DNA of 52,862 nt from Thermoplasmatota archaeon (GCA_023379385.1 JAMCUS010000007.1:1-52862); one strand, 5' to 3'. Shown: positions 6,881 to 16,158, counted from the first letter of the stretch. Notes: generated from the sequence alone by a model not told the origin. A program made the numbers and translations.

Positions 6881-9504
6881 AACGCATTAAGATTGTTACT
6901 GGCAGGAGTGATTTTATTAAAATCGCAGTTGTCCTGATAATTATAACAATATTCATAAATTATCTGGTACCTGCTGCAGGAATCTTACCTGTTTCAGGAA
7001 ACGATGTTATGAATCTTGAACATTATAATAACCTTAAAAATATAACCACAGATAAACAATTACCCCAGACACCATCATATACTGTAGCATTTACAGAATC
7101 TGGATTGCCGGCAGGTACCGCATGGTCAGTAACGTTAAACAGTGTATTAAGCAAATCAACCACTAACAGTATAACCTTTACGGAGCCTAACGGGACATAT
7201 AGTTATACCATAAGTCCGGTGTATGGATACGTTGCTAACAATTATTCTGGAAATGTAACAGTTAATGGTGCCAGTAAATTAATCTCTGTAACATGGAAAG
7301 CAGTTTATACAGTTACCTTCACTGAGAGTGGATTATCCGCCGGTACATACTGGTCCGTTGTGTTGGGCGGTACGACAAATTTCTCAAATGGCAATAGTAT
7401 AAACTTTACAGAGGTCAATGGGACGTACAATTACGCGATAAATCCAGTATATGGGTATACTGCCAACATCACATCGGGATATATTTATGTGCAGGGCGCA
7501 AATGCATCTCTGTCTGTTAAATGGACACCCGTTTACACGGTTACCTTTACTGAAAGTGGATTATCCGCCGGTACATACTGGTCTGTTGTGTTAGGCGGTA
7601 CGACAAATTTTTCAAACAACAATAGTATAAACTTTACAGAGATCAATGGAGCATACAATTATACAATAAATTCGGTACATGGGTATGTTGCCAACATCTC
7701 ATCAGGAACTATCAAGGTGCAGGGCGCAAATGTATCTCTGTCTGTTAAATGGACACCTGTTTACACAGTTACCTTTACTGAAAATGGATTACCACCCGGA
7801 ACTGGCTGGAGTGTTATCCTCAATGCATCTACCCGAAGCAGCAATACCAATACAATCTCATTCGCAGAAATAGATGGTACATATACTTATAATATAGTTA
7901 ACGTATCTGGTTACAGTATCATGCCATCATATGCAGGCACAGTCACTGTCAACAACAAAAATAAAAGTGTGAACATAACCTATCAGGCAATAACGATTAT
8001 AAGCTACACCATAACCTTTAATGAAACTGGATTACCTGTAAATACGTTATGGACAGTTACACTCAACGGAACCTCCAAGAGTAGAAGCAGCAATGAGATA
8101 AACTTTACAGAAGGTATTGGAAGCTACACGTACAGCATAATGCCTGTATCTGGATACCATACAACGAACTATAATGGAATAGTATCCGTATCTGGAACCA
8201 ACGTTACCATAACGGTAAAATGGAACCGTGTGCTATACAGCATAACCTTTGTAGAAGAGGGTCTCCAGGCAGGAACGAACTGGAGCATAACGCTCAATAA
8301 TATAACTGAATATGGAACAGGCAGCAGGCTGATATTCATGGAACCGAACGGTACATACAGTTATACAGCTGGCAATATGCCGGCATATACCGTTACCAAT
8401 GACAGCGGTACTGTTCATATTAATGGTAAATCTGTGAATTACATAATAACCTATAGCGCTACCGTCAGAAGCAACAGCATTCTTGCCAGCTCTGGCATTA
8501 TTATTTTTATATATATTGTAATATTGATATTGGTTATCATTGCCATTCTGTATATATTTGCCAGAAGAAAGGGAACCTCCACCAAAAACAGCATTGAAAA
8601 TAGTGGGGTATCATCAGAAGTTGTGAGCAATTCCCATTCTGAACCAAAAAGAGCTATTGATACAGATGAGAATGCGGTGAATTGGACTACCGGTAATATT
8701 AATACTCAAAAGAGAGGGGCAAGCAGTGACATTGCAGATGTAAATACAGGTAAAAATAGAATCATGCACGGAGTCACCATCAATAAAAGTTCTGCCAAAA
8801 ATACAGGTAAGCCTGTATCTAAAGAAAAAGCAGAACATATAACACCCAAAGAGATATCTGAAATGGAATCCATGTTAAATGCAGTGAAACCATTGAAGGA
8901 GGTGTCAGCAGATGTGGATGGTGCAGATAAATTACACGGCAACACTGCAAATGAGGTTGTAGCCTCCAGAGTTGAGACATCAGATACGGTTCGTCAGCAT
9001 AAACTACCAAAAATTTTAGGAAACGTTCAGGAAACAGGTGGTGGTGCACCGGTGCCTCCTGATAATTCAAACGTCACAAAATCTATAGCAGACAATAAAG
9101 AGATAAAGAGTGCTGATAGCATACCTAAAACAGAAGATATAAAAATGGTTAATAATACACCTGAAAGAGATGTTGTGGGTCCATTTAATCAAAAATCAAA
9201 TGAAGAAAAACTTCCTGCAGAAAAAAATAATGAAATATTAAAACCCGCAGCAACTGCAACTGCTGGCAAACCAGCATATGAAGAGCCTATCACCACCCTT
9301 AACAATGAGAATGTAACCGATAAACCGGGCACTGTCATTCATGAAGAGAGGAATAACACATTATCCAGTGTAAAACCTGTCGATGCTGAAAAGGTAGCCG
9401 ATGAAATAAAAAGTGAATCTGCTACAGAGAGCAGTAAAAAAACACCTCACAAAGAGAAGAGCAGGGGTAAACATAAAGGTAAGAATAAAAATAGAAAAAG
9501 ATAG
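6868..9504 (+). CDS. Large cell-surface protein with six beta-type repeats, one TM and a long charged cytoplasmic tail
   Basis: An 878-residue protein. Residues about 17-40 are a hydrophobic signal/anchor. Six repeats of about 76 residues follow, starting near 71, 148, 224, 300, 382 and 457, each opening with a version of YTVTFTESGLPAGTxWSV and containing N-x-S/T sites; this repeat type is common in Thermoplasmata surface proteins. A transmembrane helix (IIIFIYIVILILVIIAILYI) lies near 540-562, then about 310 hydrophilic residues rich in K, E, N and T ending in KHKGKNKNRKR. The repeats should be outside and the tail inside the cell. Repeats 2 and 3 are nearly identical at DNA level, a sign of recent duplication. 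The start is GTG 6868 or GTG 6877. Function unknown; adhesion or envelope structure is likely. Confidence 0.85.
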   Translation: MYLVKRIKIVTGRSDFIKIAVVLIIITIFINYLVPAAGILPVSGNDVMNLEHYNNLKNITTDKQLPQTPSYTVAFTESGLPAGTAWSVTLNSVLSKSTTNSITFTEPNGTYSYTISPVYGYVANNYSGNVTVNGASKLISVTWKAVYTVTFTESGLSAGTYWSVVLGGTTNFSNGNSINFTEVNGTYNYAINPVYGYTANITSGYIYVQGANASLSVKWTPVYTVTFTESGLSAGTYWSVVLGGTTNFSNNNSINFTEINGAYNYTINSVHGYVANISSGTIKVQGANVSLSVKWTPVYTVTFTENGLPPGTGWSVILNASTRSSNTNTISFAEIDGTYTYNIVNVSGYSIMPSYAGTVTVNNKNKSVNITYQAITIISYTITFNETGLPVNTLWTVTLNGTSKSRSSNEINFTEGIGSYTYSIMPVSGYHTTNYNGIVSVSGTNVTITVKWNRVLYSITFVEEGLQAGTNWSITLNNITEYGTGSRLIFMEPNGTYSYTAGNMPAYTVTNDSGTVHINGKSVNYIITYSATVRSNSILASSGIIIFIYIVILILVIIAILYIFARRKGTSTKNSIENSGVSSEVVSNSHSEPKRAIDTDENAVNWTTGNINTQKRGASSDIADVNTGKNRIMHGVTINKSSAKNTGKPVSKEKAEHITPKEISEMESMLNAVKPLKEVSADVDGADKLHGNTANEVVASRVETSDTVRQHKLPKILGNVQETGGGAPVPPDNSNVTKSIADNKEIKSADSIPKTEDIKMVNNTPERDVVGPFNQKSNEEKLPAEKNNEILKPAATATAGKPAYEEPITTLNNENVTDKPGTVIHEERNNTLSSVKPVDAEKVADEIKSESATESSKKTPHKEKSRGKHKGKNKNRKR
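7309..7764 (+). repeat. Tandem 228-bp coding repeats (surface-protein repeats 2 and 3)
   Basis: Two successive 228-bp units (76 codons) start near 7309 and 7537. Long stretches such as the part encoding SGLSAGTYWSVVLGGTTNFS differ at only a few third-codon positions, while the other four repeats have diverged strongly. Confidence 0.75.
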
Positions 9505-9593
9505 TTATGATCTCCCCTGCCTGTATACCGTATATTTTACCTTTTAAAGCCATTCTCTGGCACATACCTATTAAATATCGCTAATTTTCCTGG

Positions 9594-9649
9594 TATATTC
9601 GGCAAATTTTAAATATTTTACCGATTATATTCGGCAAATTTTAAATATT
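9594..9649 (+). repeat. Two 24-bp direct repeats upstream of the AAA ATPase
   Basis: The sequence TATATTCGGCAAATTTTAAA followed by TATT occurs at 9594-9617 and again exactly at 9626-9649, 32 bp apart, which is about three helical turns. A weaker third version (TATCGCTAATTTT) sits near 9576-9588. The second copy runs into the AT-rich promoter just before the ATG at 9670. Spaced direct repeats at a promoter suggest a cooperatively bound regulator site. Confidence 0.6.
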
Positions 9650-9669
9650 AAATATAATATAATTTAAAT

Positions 9670-11016
9670 ATGCAGAAAGAAAAGATACTCGAGATACTTA
9701 ACGATTGGAATTTGTGGAAAAAGAAATTAAATACAGGTATTGAAAGGGCTGAGTATATCAATAAGGCATTATCTTATCTAAAATCCAACATGATTATTGC
9801 CTTGACAGGTGTTAGAAGATCCGGAAAGTCATTCATATTAAGGCAGATTGCCAGTAACCTTGCTGTGAATGGATTTGGTACTGAAAATATTCTCATCGTA
9901 AATCTTGAGGACAGCAGATTTGAGGAACCTACAATTCAATTGCTGGATGAAATATATGAAACATTTTTAGAATATTTAAGCCCGAATAGAAAACCGATAA
10001 TAATGTTAGATGAGATAAACAGGGTTAATAACTGGGAAAAATGGGTCAGAACGTTTCATGAATTGCAAAAAGGCAAAATAATTGTTACCGGATCCACATC
10101 TGAACTACTGAACGGTGAATTGGCAACCCTGTTGACCGGAAGGCATCTTGATATGGAGGTATTTCCATTAAACTTCAATGAATTTCTAAAATTTAATAAA
10201 ATTGATATAACGGATGCCTTGGATGTCATAAATAAACGTTCAGATATACAAAAACTGCTTAAAGATTATATTGAATACGGTGGTTTTCCAGAAGTTGTCC
10301 TTTCTAACAATAAAAAGGAGATTCTCCTTGCATATTTTGATGACATCGTAAGAAAAGATGTTGTAGAACGGCATAGCGTCAGGAAGATCAGTAAATTACT
10401 TACGCTTGCAAAATTTTATCTTGCCAATATATCATCACACATAACCTTTTCTTCGCTGGAAAGATATGTGGTAATCAGCTCAGATACAATAGAAAAATTT
10501 TCTCTGTATCTGCAGGAAGTTGGTCTAATATTTTTTTTGAAGAGGTTTTCATATTCTGTAAAAGAGCAGGATAAATCTTCCAAAATTATCTATACGAAGG
10601 ATATTGGATTGGCTAACGTTATCGGTTTCAAATTTTCGGAAAATTATGGAAAGATGATGGAAAATATTGTAGCGATTGAATTAATGAGGCGATCATCGGA
10701 AAATCGCAATATAGAGATATTTTATTGGAAAGATTATTCAGGCAAAGAAATTGATTTTATTATAAAGGACGGGTTAAAAATAAAAGAGATAATTCAGGTA
10801 TGTTACAACATAGAAAATATCAAAACAAAGGATAGAGAAACAAAAATATTAATTAAAGCAATGAAGGAATTCAAATTGAATAAAGCACTAATCATAACTG
10901 ATACGTTTGAAGGCAAAGAGGTTGTGAACGATGGATTCATAGAATACGTTCCTTTATGGAAATGGTTACTTATAGATAATTCACTTCACAAATATAATGA
11001 AATGAATAAACAGTAA
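9670..11016 (+). CDS. Archaeal AAA ATPase with C-terminal DUF4143 domain
   Basis: A 448-residue protein of the ATPase_AAA_14/DUF4143 group. Walker A is GVRRSGKS (about 47-54), Walker B is PIIMLDEINR (about 113-122), and a sensor-like ITGSTSELLNGELATLLTGR-type segment follows near 140-158. The C-terminal half holds DUF4143, with a PD-(D/E)xK-like stretch (IEIFYWKDYSGKEIDFIIK). Members are numerous and often horizontally moved in archaea, and their biological job is not settled; roles in mobile elements or conflict systems have been proposed. The start lies just downstream of two 24-bp direct repeats and a TATA-like AT tract, compatible with a leaderless, regulated transcript. It stands alone rather than in an operon. 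Confidence 0.88.
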   Translation: MQKEKILEILNDWNLWKKKLNTGIERAEYINKALSYLKSNMIIALTGVRRSGKSFILRQIASNLAVNGFGTENILIVNLEDSRFEEPTIQLLDEIYETFLEYLSPNRKPIIMLDEINRVNNWEKWVRTFHELQKGKIIVTGSTSELLNGELATLLTGRHLDMEVFPLNFNEFLKFNKIDITDALDVINKRSDIQKLLKDYIEYGGFPEVVLSNNKKEILLAYFDDIVRKDVVERHSVRKISKLLTLAKFYLANISSHITFSSLERYVVISSDTIEKFSLYLQEVGLIFFLKRFSYSVKEQDKSSKIIYTKDIGLANVIGFKFSENYGKMMENIVAIELMRRSSENRNIEIFYWKDYSGKEIDFIIKDGLKIKEIIQVCYNIENIKTKDRETKILIKAMKEFKLNKALIITDTFEGKEVVNDGFIEYVPLWKWLLIDNSLHKYNEMNKQ

Positions 11017-11052
11017 CAGGTGTAGATGCCAAATGATTCCATTCATAAATCC

Positions 11053-11058
11053 TATATA
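11053..11058 (+). promoter_or_regulatory. TATA box of the sugar-catabolism gene set
   Basis: TATATA at 11053-11058 lies about 30 nt before the ATG at 11088. This predicts transcription starting at or just before that ATG and decides against the upstream in-frame ATG at 11058, which falls inside the TATA box. Confidence 0.5.
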
Positions 11059-11087
11059 TGATAAATGCCTATAGTGATCTGATTTTT

Positions 11088-12107
11088 ATGAAGTATATTA
11101 CAATAGGAAAAACCGGTGTTTATTCATCCATTATGGCTCTTGGTGCGATGACCTTCGGTGAGACGAATAGCTGGAAACTGGGTGGCCTTAATCAGGAGAT
11201 CGTTACTAAAATGGTAAAAAAGGCCATTGATTATGGTATAAATTTATTTGATACGGCAGATGTATATGATTACGGGGAATCTGAAAAAACCCTTGGAATT
11301 GCTTTAAAAGGATATAGAGACAAGGTGCTCATAGCCACCAAGGTAAGGGGGCAAATGAGCAACTCCATAAATGATGTGGGCCTATCACGATATCACATAA
11401 AGCTTTCCATAAAAGAGAGTCTGCGGAGACTTGATACCTCCTGGGTGGATATATACCAGCTTCATGGGTGGGATAGCCATGTACCTCTAAATGAGACTAT
11501 TGAAACCATGCAGGATCTTGTTGAGGATGGTTTAGTTAACTATCCAGGGGTATCCAATTTGAGTGCATGGCAGATTGCCACAATAAATGCAAGGTGTGAG
11601 GAGAGAGGATATTCAAGATACGAAACTGCACAGATGAATTACAGCCTTCTTAACAGGGATATAGAACACGAGGTTATACCCTATCTGAATTACAGTGGAA
11701 TGACACTTATGGCGTGGAGCCCGTTGCACGGTGGTATTCTGACTGGTAAATACGGTAAGGATGGTAAAGCAGGGCGTGGAACCAGAATGGGTGACAGGGG
11801 CTATTTCTTTCCTTTCTTTGATCAGGAGAAAGGGTATGTCATTGTGGATACGGTTAAAGAGGTTGCAGAAGAGCAGGGGGTAAAACCCTCCCAGATTGCC
11901 CTTGCATGGCTTATTGCCAGGAAATTGATCATTATCATTGGTGCCAGAACCATGGAGCAGTTTGAAGAGAATCTTGCTTCACTGGATATTCAGTTAACAA
12001 GAGAGCAAATAAAGAAGCTAGATGAAATAAGTTCTTATAAGGAGATGTATCCGAACTGGATGATAAGAAGACAGAACAGTTCAGACAGGGATTTCCATAT
12101 TATATAA
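11088..12107 (+). CDS. Aldo/keto reductase
   Basis: A 339-residue NADP-type aldo/keto reductase in the YajO/IolS-like group. It begins MKYITIGKTGVYSSIMALG and carries the catalytic set: Asp and Tyr in NLFDTADVYDYGESE (about 48-62), Lys in KVLIATKVRG, and His in YQLHGWD. The C-terminal cofactor part includes ARTMEQFEENLASL. The ORF could open 30 nt earlier, but the TATA box and family alignment favour ATG 11088. KDG aldolase follows after 57 bp without a clear new promoter, so it may be the first gene of an operon with the Entner-Doudoroff enzymes. A role in reducing glyceraldehyde or another sugar aldehyde fits but is inferred. Confidence 0.88.
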   Translation: MKYITIGKTGVYSSIMALGAMTFGETNSWKLGGLNQEIVTKMVKKAIDYGINLFDTADVYDYGESEKTLGIALKGYRDKVLIATKVRGQMSNSINDVGLSRYHIKLSIKESLRRLDTSWVDIYQLHGWDSHVPLNETIETMQDLVEDGLVNYPGVSNLSAWQIATINARCEERGYSRYETAQMNYSLLNRDIEHEVIPYLNYSGMTLMAWSPLHGGILTGKYGKDGKAGRGTRMGDRGYFFPFFDQEKGYVIVDTVKEVAEEQGVKPSQIALAWLIARKLIIIIGARTMEQFEENLASLDIQLTREQIKKLDEISSYKEMYPNWMIRRQNSSDRDFHII

Positions 12108-12164
12108 GGGCGGTTGAATAATGTTTGAATAATGATAGATGAATTGAATGTGGTGATATGCACA

Positions 12165-13055
12165 ATGAAAGGAATAATAACACCGATAATAACGCCCTTC
12201 AAAAAAGGAAGGATTGATGCTGAAGCCATTGATAGCTTAATACATTATCTTGAAAATATTAATGTTAAAGGAATTTTTCCAGCTGGATCTGCAGGAGGCT
12301 TTCCTTATCTGAGTTTTTCTCAACATTCTGAACTTCTGGATATGGTGTTCAGCAGAACCGGACACATGAAGATATTCGCAGGTATATCCAGAAATAGTAT
12401 AGACGAAACAATCGCAATGGGGAATTTTGCTGCGAATACTGGCATAGATACTGTTGTTGTGGTTACCCCTTACTATATAAAACCAGATCAGGAATCTATT
12501 TACAATTATTACGCAACTCTTGCGCAGCATCTGAAATCGGATATTATTGTATATAACATACCTCAATTTACAGGTGTCAATATAAATCCGGACACGTTAC
12601 GGAAATTGATGGAGCAGTATTCCAGCATAAAAGGAATAAAGGACAGTTCGGGGGACGTGAGGTTATTCTGGAGATATATCAGGGATCTTCCTGTGAATGC
12701 ACTTGTCTATCAGGGTCAGGATGATCTTCTGCTATCCTCCCTGCAGTTTGGATGTACGGGTGGCGTTTGCGGTACCACAAATATAACAGATCTTGCGCAG
12801 AAGCTGTTTGACACAGCTTTTGAGAATAAAAGAGAGGCCATAGCTCTGCATAGGTCCATTACCAGTTTAATGGATCTGTTAGCCGAGCAGACCTTTCCTA
12901 AATCACTTAACTATCTTTTTCAACGATTTGTTATCAAAAGAAAAAAACCTGCCCATTACATGGTACCTCCACTTACTGATCTACCCTCCAATCTTCTTTC
13001 TGATCTTGAATTTAGATTCCTGAAAATATTAAAAAGAGAAGATGGAGCTGAGTAG
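12165..13055 (+). CDS. kdgA: 2-keto-3-deoxygluconate aldolase (DapA/KdgA superfamily)
   Basis: A 296-residue class I aldolase. Key features are the N-terminal MKGIITPIITPF strand, the PAGSAGGFPYLS loop, the Tyr in VYNIPQFTG and the Schiff-base Lys in IKGIKDSSGD. It resembles Thermoplasmatales KDG aldolases and would cleave 2-keto-3-deoxygluconate to pyruvate and glyceraldehyde in the non-phosphorylative Entner-Doudoroff pathway. ATG 12165 is preferred to the ORF's first ATG (12132) because GGTGA lies at a proper distance and family members start here. Its 3' end overlaps the glucose dehydrogenase start by 14 nt, showing coupling. Confidence 0.87.
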   Translation: MKGIITPIITPFKKGRIDAEAIDSLIHYLENINVKGIFPAGSAGGFPYLSFSQHSELLDMVFSRTGHMKIFAGISRNSIDETIAMGNFAANTGIDTVVVVTPYYIKPDQESIYNYYATLAQHLKSDIIVYNIPQFTGVNINPDTLRKLMEQYSSIKGIKDSSGDVRLFWRYIRDLPVNALVYQGQDDLLLSSLQFGCTGGVCGTTNITDLAQKLFDTAFENKREAIALHRSITSLMDLLAEQTFPKSLNYLFQRFVIKRKKPAHYMVPPLTDLPSNLLSDLEFRFLKILKREDGAE

Positions 13056-14145
13056 TACGAAGGCAATAAAGGTTAAACCCGGGGAAAAAGGCGCTGCACT
13101 TGCAGATATTGAAAAAGAATCGCTGAACGGCAGTGGGTCGGTTCTAGTAAAAACTGATTACACGGGTATATGCGGTACGGATGTGGGCATTGTATCCGGT
13201 AAACTCACGTTTACATATCCGCCAAAAGGAAAATCAGATCTCGTACTGGGTCATGAAGCACTGGGTACGGTGGAGGAGGTGGGCAGCAATGTAAAAGGAC
13301 TTGAACCGGGCGATTACGTAATACCAATGGTGCGCAGGCCTGGTGGATGCCTGCAATGCAGGACAGGAAGGCAGGATCTATGTGAAGACGCTGATTTTGT
13401 AGAAGCAGGGATACGGGGAAAAGATGGCTTTATGAGTGAATATTTTATTGATGAATCCCGGTATCTCATAAAGGTACCGGATAAATCATTATCCAGAATC
13501 GCTGTTTTAACGGAACCATTGAAGAATATTGTAAAGGTGTACAGAATATACAGACATTCCAATACAGGAGCCCTAGAACACTGCAGTGACGGCTCCTTTG
13601 AATGCCGCAATGTTCTCGTGACGGGATTCGGGCCCATAGGCATTTTATTCGCCATGATCTTCAGGACACACGGATTTATGGTAACAGCCACAAATGGCCA
13701 TACCGATCCAGTAAGGGAATCCATAGCTAAAAAAACAGGTATTGAGCTGCTCATGGATGAAAAGAGAGATGGGTCTGTCTTTACCGGTAAAAAGTTCAAT
13801 GCAATTATAGATACGACAGGCGTTCCATCTGTGGTTATCAACGGTATAAAATCTCTGAATCATAACGGGTCCATGATGCTTTTCGGAACAAGTTCTGGGA
13901 CGGCAACTGCACTTGATGCAGATATTATAACCATGCTGGTGGAAAAAAACTGTACCGTATTCGGATCGGTGGATGGTTTTAAACAGGATTACATAATGGC
14001 TCTCAGGTACATCTCTATGTGGAAGGAAATGTATCCAGGTGTACTGGAAAGCATGATAACCTCCGAAACCACTCCGGAACATGCGTTAAATAGCCTGTCC
14101 AGTAAGCAGCACGGGGATATAAAGCATATTATAAACTGGAAATGA
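13042..14145 (+). CDS. gdh: Glucose 1-dehydrogenase (zinc-dependent MDR family)
   Basis: A 367-residue medium-chain dehydrogenase close in layout to the Thermoplasma glucose dehydrogenase. Visible are the catalytic zinc motifs GICGTD (about 40-45) and LGHEA (about 71-75), the structural-zinc lobe with CLQCRTGRQDLC, the hallmark VLTEPLKN stretch (about 155) and a Rossmann fold with GFGPIGILFA. It would oxidise glucose (possibly galactose) to the 1,5-lactone using NAD(P). It is translationally coupled to the aldolase by a 14-nt overlap and meets the opposite-strand cyclase gene with a gap of only 2 bp. Confidence 0.9.
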   Translation: MELSSTKAIKVKPGEKGAALADIEKESLNGSGSVLVKTDYTGICGTDVGIVSGKLTFTYPPKGKSDLVLGHEALGTVEEVGSNVKGLEPGDYVIPMVRRPGGCLQCRTGRQDLCEDADFVEAGIRGKDGFMSEYFIDESRYLIKVPDKSLSRIAVLTEPLKNIVKVYRIYRHSNTGALEHCSDGSFECRNVLVTGFGPIGILFAMIFRTHGFMVTATNGHTDPVRESIAKKTGIELLMDEKRDGSVFTGKKFNAIIDTTGVPSVVINGIKSLNHNGSMMLFGTSSGTATALDADIITMLVEKNCTVFGSVDGFKQDYIMALRYISMWKEMYPGVLESMITSETTPEHALNSLSSKQHGDIKHIINWK

Positions 14146-14147
14146 TA

Positions 14148-14858
14148 TCACAGCAGCGCTACGGCTCTCACGGGGGAAGCCTCTGTGTCTCTGAATTTTA
14201 CAGGCATGAATATAAAATAGGCATTCCTGATATTCCTCCCTTCCAGAACCATATCTAGATTGTTCAGTTCCTCAATAATAGTTATTCCAGCATTCAACAG
14301 GATCCTGTGTGTAACAGCTGAATCAGTGGCAGCAACTACCTTTCTTCCGGGAATACTGTCTGACCATCCGCCCATACTCATTGCGTCAATGCCCACTGCC
14401 TTTACCTTCTTCATAGCCAGGTATTGAGAACCACTCTCATCTGGATAAGGCCATTCATACATATATTCAGAATTGTAACCCCTCTTTTTGGACCATCCTG
14501 TATAAAGCATAACAACCTCACCCTCCCTGATCTGTTCATCAAATTTTCTCAGATCTTCGGCAGTGATTCCTTCGTTATTCTTTTTATAACTTAAATCTAT
14601 TACCACACCATTACCCATAAATTTATGAATATCTATTGACCCTACCGGTATTCCATTTTCTATAAAATGGCTGGGCGCATCCACATGCGTTCCAGTATGC
14701 ATATGCATTCTGCTGATCACAGATACTGTAACCCCGTCCCTGGCAACGAATTTGAGGTACTCTGTATGCATCATGGGTAACGTTACCCAGCTGGGACAAT
14801 CTGTATATACAGTGTGTGACAGGTCTATCATCTTATCGAATGCAATGTTATAACCCAT
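14148..14858 (-). CDS. Cyclase/kynurenine-formamidase-family metal hydrolase
   Basis: A 236-residue protein of the putative cyclase family (PF04199), showing the metal-binding signature HTGTHVDAPSHF (about 53-64) and the family's opening IDLSHTVYTDCPSW. Relatives hydrolyse N-formylkynurenine, isatin and other cyclic or amide substrates at a divalent metal centre. It is the only opposite-strand gene inside the sugar cluster, convergent with glucose dehydrogenase and divergent from gluconate dehydratase. The lactone-opening step between those two enzymes has no other candidate here, so a gluconolactonase role is possible but unproven. The start could also be the Met at residue 10. Confidence 0.85.
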   Translation of the reverse strand: MGYNIAFDKMIDLSHTVYTDCPSWVTLPMMHTEYLKFVARDGVTVSVISRMHMHTGTHVDAPSHFIENGIPVGSIDIHKFMGNGVVIDLSYKKNNEGITAEDLRKFDEQIREGEVVMLYTGWSKKRGYNSEYMYEWPYPDESGSQYLAMKKVKAVGIDAMSMGGWSDSIPGRKVVAATDSAVTHRILLNAGITIIEELNNLDMVLEGRNIRNAYFIFMPVKFRDTEASPVRAVALL

Positions 14859-14943
14859 AATTTCGCAATTGCTAGTAATTACTTAACTCTTTCTTAAAAT
14901 TTTATCAGATCAATGTGCAGTGTTGTGAACGGATGAGGAAATG

Positions 14944-14950
14944 ATATATA
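14944..14950 (+). promoter_or_regulatory. TATA box of the gluconate dehydratase - GH15 operon
   Basis: ATATATA followed by TTTTATC lies centred about 26 nt before the ATG at 14973, giving a predicted leaderless transcript. Confidence 0.5.
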
Positions 14951-14972
14951 TTTTATCACATTATTCTTTCTT

Positions 14973-16151
14973 ATGAGAATATCTGAAATTGAAGGATTTG
15001 AGCTAGGTGTTTCTGCCACCCCTGGAGCAGCTTCCTGGGCGTCTACAATGATACTTGTAAAGATAACCACCTCCGATGGTTATGTGGGATACGGAGAAGC
15101 TGTTCCCACTCTGCGTGCCTTACCTGTTCTGGAGGCAATAAAAGAGGTAGCACGTGTATATAAAGGAAAAGAGGTGGAAAACAGAGAGGAAAATAGAAAG
15201 GAGTGGAGAAAGAATGATTTTTATCTATCTAGATCTTTTGAATCAACAACAGCACTCAGTGCTATAGACATCGCATGCTGGGATATTGTCGGAAAAATGC
15301 ATAATGCACCTGTATACGAACTTCTGGGTGGTGCTGTCAGAGACAGGATAAAGGTATATGCAAATGGATGGTATGATAACTGCATAACGCCTGAGCAGTT
15401 TGCCATCAGGGCTAAAGAAATTACTGGTAAGGGGTATAAAGCCCTTAAATTTGATCCATTCGGTCATTATTTTGATTATATAGATCAGAGCGGACTTAAA
15501 ATGGCTGAAGAACGTGTCAGGGCGGTGCGTGACGCAGTGGGAATTGATGTGGATCTGCTGATAGAGCATCACGGACGATTCAACGCAAACTCAGCCATAT
15601 CGATCTCAGATGCGCTGGCGTCCTGCAAACCATTGTTCATGGAGGAGCCCGTACATCCTGAGCAATTTGATGGATTAAGAAAATATAGAAAAAACAGTCA
15701 TCTGAAGGTAGCTCTAGGTGAACGAATACTTACAAAAGAGGATGCAGATATGTTCATGTCCGAAGATCTTGTTGATTTCCTTCAACCGGATATATGCAAC
15801 ATAGGTGGGTTCACAGAGATGAAAAAGGTGGCTGCAATTGCAGAAATGCACGGCGTAGAATTGGCGCTTCATAACGCCTTTGGACCTGTACAGAATGCCG
15901 CAACCATACAGGTTGATGCGTACATACCCAATTTCCTTATACAGGAATCCTTTTATGACTTTTTTCCACAATGGAAGCGTGATCTGATACATGATTCTAC
16001 AAAAGTTGAAAATGGATATTACAGAATACCAAAAAAAGCGGGATTGGGCATCGATATTGACGAAAAACTCATGAAAGAATATGTTATACAGGGAATGGAA
16101 TCTTTTGATCCAGCAGAACCTGTATGGGTTGTGAAGGGCACATGGAGTTAA
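14973..16151 (+). CDS. gnaD: D-gluconate dehydratase (enolase superfamily)
   Basis: A 392-residue mandelate-racemase/muconate-lactonising-type enolase superfamily member. The capping domain occupies about the first 120 residues. The barrel carries the KALKFDPFGH lysine motif, metal ligands in LLIEHHGRF, EEPVHPEQ and GERILTKEDAD, a DICNIGG stretch, and the catalytic-side HNAFGPVQ. Length and motifs match archaeal gluconate/galactonate dehydratases, which convert gluconate to 2-keto-3-deoxygluconate. With glucose dehydrogenase and KDG aldolase next door this assignment is strong. It starts leaderless behind a TATA box and is followed after 7 nt by the GH15 glucosidase, so they share a transcript. 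Confidence 0.88.
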   Translation: MRISEIEGFELGVSATPGAASWASTMILVKITTSDGYVGYGEAVPTLRALPVLEAIKEVARVYKGKEVENREENRKEWRKNDFYLSRSFESTTALSAIDIACWDIVGKMHNAPVYELLGGAVRDRIKVYANGWYDNCITPEQFAIRAKEITGKGYKALKFDPFGHYFDYIDQSGLKMAEERVRAVRDAVGIDVDLLIEHHGRFNANSAISISDALASCKPLFMEEPVHPEQFDGLRKYRKNSHLKVALGERILTKEDADMFMSEDLVDFLQPDICNIGGFTEMKKVAAIAEMHGVELALHNAFGPVQNAATIQVDAYIPNFLIQESFYDFFPQWKRDLIHDSTKVENGYYRIPKKAGLGIDIDEKLMKEYVIQGMESFDPAEPVWVVKGTWS

Positions 16152-16158
16152 TCACATT

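Noticed and set aside
7309-7764. Regularly spaced near-identical DNA repeats, at first sight CRISPR-like
   Set aside because: The unit is 228 bp, in frame, and encodes surface-protein domains; there are no short repeats with unique spacers.
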